Positions 5,156 through 6,016 of a DNA stretch of 6,016 bases are shown here, in pieces. Positions within the stretch are counted from its first letter, which is position 1. Every line of letters begins with the position of its first letter. This DNA is from Acidaminococcus fermentans (lineage in GTDB: Bacteria; Bacillota_C; Negativicutes; Acidaminococcales; Acidaminococcaceae). The notes under the pieces are model-generated. The model did no database searches. It was given only the letters and a program-made list of their open reading frames with translations, and had not been told where the DNA came from. The DNA lies in assembly GCA_004555735.1 (NCBI GenBank), contig SFHH01000128.1, positions 1 through 6,016 on the forward strand, in the 5' to 3' direction. Made by a program: the position numbers and the translations under genes.

Positions 5156-5665
5156 TTACAGCAGCCCCTTCACCGCTGCCAGCACGCCGTCGAAGTCGAT
5201 GGCATGGGTCACTTCGGGGACGTATTCCACGTAGGTCACCTTGTCGTTTTTGTCCACAACCACCACGCCACGGGCTTCCAGACGCAGGCCATCCATGAGG
5301 AAGCCATAGTTCTTCCCGAAATCAGCGTCCCGGTGATCGGACAGAGTCACCACGTTTTCCACACCGGCGGCACCGCACCACCGGGCCTGGGCAAAGGGCA
5401 GGTCCATGGAAACGGTCAGCACCACCACTTCAGGGGACAAGCCGGTCACGTCCTTATTGAACCAGCGGGTCTGGGCATCGCACACCCCGGTATCCAGGGA
5501 GGGCACCACGGAGATCACCTTGATCTTCCCTTCATAATCTTTCAGGGTCTTTTCCCCCAGTTTGTTGTCCAGCAGTTTGAAAGCAGGAGCCTGCTGCCCC
5601 ACTTTCACTTCCGGCCCCACCAGGGCCACAGGATTGCCGGCAAAAGTCACAGTCCGTTTTTCCAT
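5156..5665 (-). CDS. tpx: Thiol peroxidase (Tpx, atypical 2-Cys peroxiredoxin)
   Basis: Tpx reduces hydrogen peroxide and organic hydroperoxides using electrons from thioredoxin, in the cytoplasm. The 169-aa product has the normal family length. The peroxidatic cysteine is C62 in VVPSLDTGVCDAQT, with the conserved T59 three residues before. The resolving cysteine is C97 in SMDLPFAQARWCGAAGV, the Tpx signature. The thioredoxin-like fold is evident from VGQQAPAFKLLD (22-33) through GVVVVDKNDKVTYVEYV. These are the only two cysteines, as expected for an intramolecular disulphide. The start MEKRTVTF at 5665 has AGGAGG at 5674-5679, 8 nt upstream; a longer in-frame reading from a TTG at 5767 runs into repeat copy 3 and is not credible. 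Its promoter region carries two short palindromes (5683-5692 and 5710-5720). A terminator and the permease gene follow. Confidence 0.97.
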   Translation of the reverse strand: MEKRTVTFAGNPVALVGPEVKVGQQAPAFKLLDNKLGEKTLKDYEGKIKVISVVPSLDTGVCDAQTRWFNKDVTGLSPEVVVLTVSMDLPFAQARWCGAAGVENVVTLSDHRDADFGKNYGFLMDGLRLEARGVVVVDKNDKVTYVEYVPEVTHAIDFDGVLAAVKGLL

Positions 5666-5682
5666 TGTATATTCCTCCTCAT

Positions 5683-5720
5683 TTCGTACGAATAAAGTCT
5701 TGTTGATAGGTATAGTATAC
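5683..5720 (-). promoter_or_regulatory. tpx promoter region with two perfect palindromes
   Basis: A -10-like TATACT lies at 5719-5714 on the minus strand, within the 11-bp palindrome GTATAGTATAC (5710-5720). No good -35 hexamer is found at the expected distance, where the sequence is already the end of repeat copy 3. Downstream, in the leader, is the 10-bp perfect palindrome TTCGTACGAA (5683-5692), a few bases before the RBS. Short perfect palindromes over the -10 and just downstream are typical operator positions, and peroxidase genes are often redox-regulated, but neither matches a PerR or OxyR site that I recognise. Low to moderate confidence. Confidence 0.35.
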
Positions 5721-5728
5721 AATATCCC

Positions 5729-5915
5729 GGTCTCGAGTCTCGATCCGAACGAAAAATTTGCAGGCAAATTTTAGAATATATAAAATCAGTTTCGACAACG
5801 ATAAGGGAATCGTTTCTTTATCCAGTACGGTTCTGGTTCTGTACTTTCAATAGAACCTGGCCGCAGGACGGGTTCTTTCCAACGGCCCGAGACTCACGAC
5901 TCGAGACTTGAGACC
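5729..5915 (+). repeat. Interspersed ~190-bp non-coding repeat, copy 3
   Basis: This copy occupies most of the gap upstream of tpx. It begins GGTCTCGAGTCTCGATCCG and ends CGACTCGAGACTTGAGACC. Internal landmarks are AAAATTTGC-AG-GCAAATTTT (5753-5772), GAATATATAAAA, ACAACGATAAGGGAATCGTT with its AACGAT/ATCGTT arms, GGTTCTGGTTCTG, and CAACGGCCCGAGACTCACG. The palindrome spacer is AG here and CT in copy 1 on the plus strand, as expected from the opposite orientation. Its left end is about 10 bp from the tpx -10 candidate, so the -35 region of tpx would be supplied by the repeat. Its right end is 2 nt from the terminator stem at 5918. No coding potential is seen. Confidence 0.9.
5835..5876 (+). 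other. Alternative-hairpin module of repeat copy 3
   Basis: GGTTCT (5835-5840), AGAACCTG (5852-5859) and CGGGTTCT (5869-5876) occur in order. The middle segment pairs with the first (6 bp, 11-nt loop) or the third (8 pairs including one G-U in plus-strand RNA, 9-nt loop). Loop lengths equal those of copy 2. The G-U pair exists only in plus-strand RNA (it would be A-C on the other strand), a slight hint that the repeat's forward strand is the functional one. Confidence 0.62.
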
Positions 5916-5917
5916 AC

Positions 5918-5968
5918 AAAAAGGAGCTGTGAAGAAATGAGGATTCATTTCTTCACAGCTCCTTTTTT
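5918..5968. terminator. Long perfect hairpin, bidirectional terminator
   Basis: Positions 5918-5940 and 5945-5967 form a 23-bp perfect inverted repeat with a 4-nt loop. It is A-rich at the left foot and T-rich at the right foot, so a U-run follows the stem in either direction. It most likely ends a minus-strand gene lying beyond the right edge; it could also serve rightward transcription coming out of repeat copy 3. It is the strongest hairpin in the window. Confidence 0.85.
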
Positions 5969-6016
5969 GTTGTCTCTTTTTACTCCTGGCAGTAAAAGGC
6001 AAGAGAAAAAGGGTAT
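5969..6016. other. Right-edge non-coding stretch with an imperfect inverted repeat
   Basis: Beyond the terminator, TTTACT (5979-5984) pairs with AGTAAA (5991-5996), and after a 4-nt bulge TCTCTT (5973-5978) pairs with AAGAGA (6001-6006). No U-run follows on either strand. A minus-strand frame is open from the edge to a TGA at 5947-5945, but it would run into the terminator stem. Nothing here can be called a gene. Confidence 0.3.

Noticed and set aside
5120..5695. A 191-codon plus-strand frame opposite tpx, and similar plus-strand frames opposite greA (2996-3598) and the permease (4631-5110)
   Set aside because: All lie opposite well-identified genes, lack RBSs and have biased shadow composition.
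5666..5767. A longer tpx start at a TTG within repeat copy 3
   Set aside because: The upstream extension is encoded by the repeat palindrome and promoter region, while ATG 5665 has an ideal AGGAGG and matches the family's N-terminus.
5945..6016. End of a minus-strand gene entering from the right edge, stopping at TGA 5947-5945
   Set aside because: The roughly 23 codons would have to run into a terminator stem, and the residues (Lys-rich, low information) give no support.

Overview
This 6.0 kb window is bacterial and compact, with every recognisable gene on the minus strand. Its GC content is fairly high, its codons favour GC-rich endings (CTG, GCC, CGG) and its Shine-Dalgarno sites are strong (AGGAGG or AAAGGAG). 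The greA-lysS pairing and the protein styles point to a Gram-positive-type (Firmicutes) genome. A Negativicutes genus such as Acidaminococcus or a relative is my best guess, but that is inference from style and not a proven assignment.

In transcription order (right to left) the layout is as follows. A strong 23-bp hairpin terminator lies near the right edge, followed by repeat copy 3. Next come tpx (thiol peroxidase), a short hairpin terminator, an ArsB/NhaD/SLC13-type permease and another hairpin terminator. Repeat copy 2 and a perfect-consensus sigma-70 promoter precede greA and lysS. The lysS product is a class II lysyl-tRNA synthetase carrying an extra C-terminal Trbp111/MetRS-C-like tRNA-binding domain. 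After lysS come a hairpin without a U-run, repeat copy 1 (inverted relative to the other two), a hairpin terminator, and the 5' part of a MATE-family efflux gene that runs off the left edge.

The housekeeping genes are ordinary, but the three large intergenic gaps are not. Each holds one copy of a roughly 190-bp non-coding repeat. The repeat has heptameric GTCTCGA-type terminal inverted repeats, a central AAAATTTGC/GCAAATTTT palindrome (degenerate in copy 2), and three short segments that can form two mutually exclusive hairpins. Between copies 2 and 3 all three segments change together (GGTTCT/AGAACC/GGTTCT versus GGTCCT/AGGACC/GGTCCT), which indicates selection on pairing. The same end of the repeat abuts an intrinsic-terminator hairpin in all three copies, and copy 1 is flipped exactly as needed to keep this arrangement. 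In copy 1 the repeat also carries a promoter-like TTGACG-16-TATATT pointing at the MATE gene, so promoter, switching hairpins, terminator and RBS line up like an attenuator leader.

No rRNA, tRNA, CRISPR array or transposase gene is visible.
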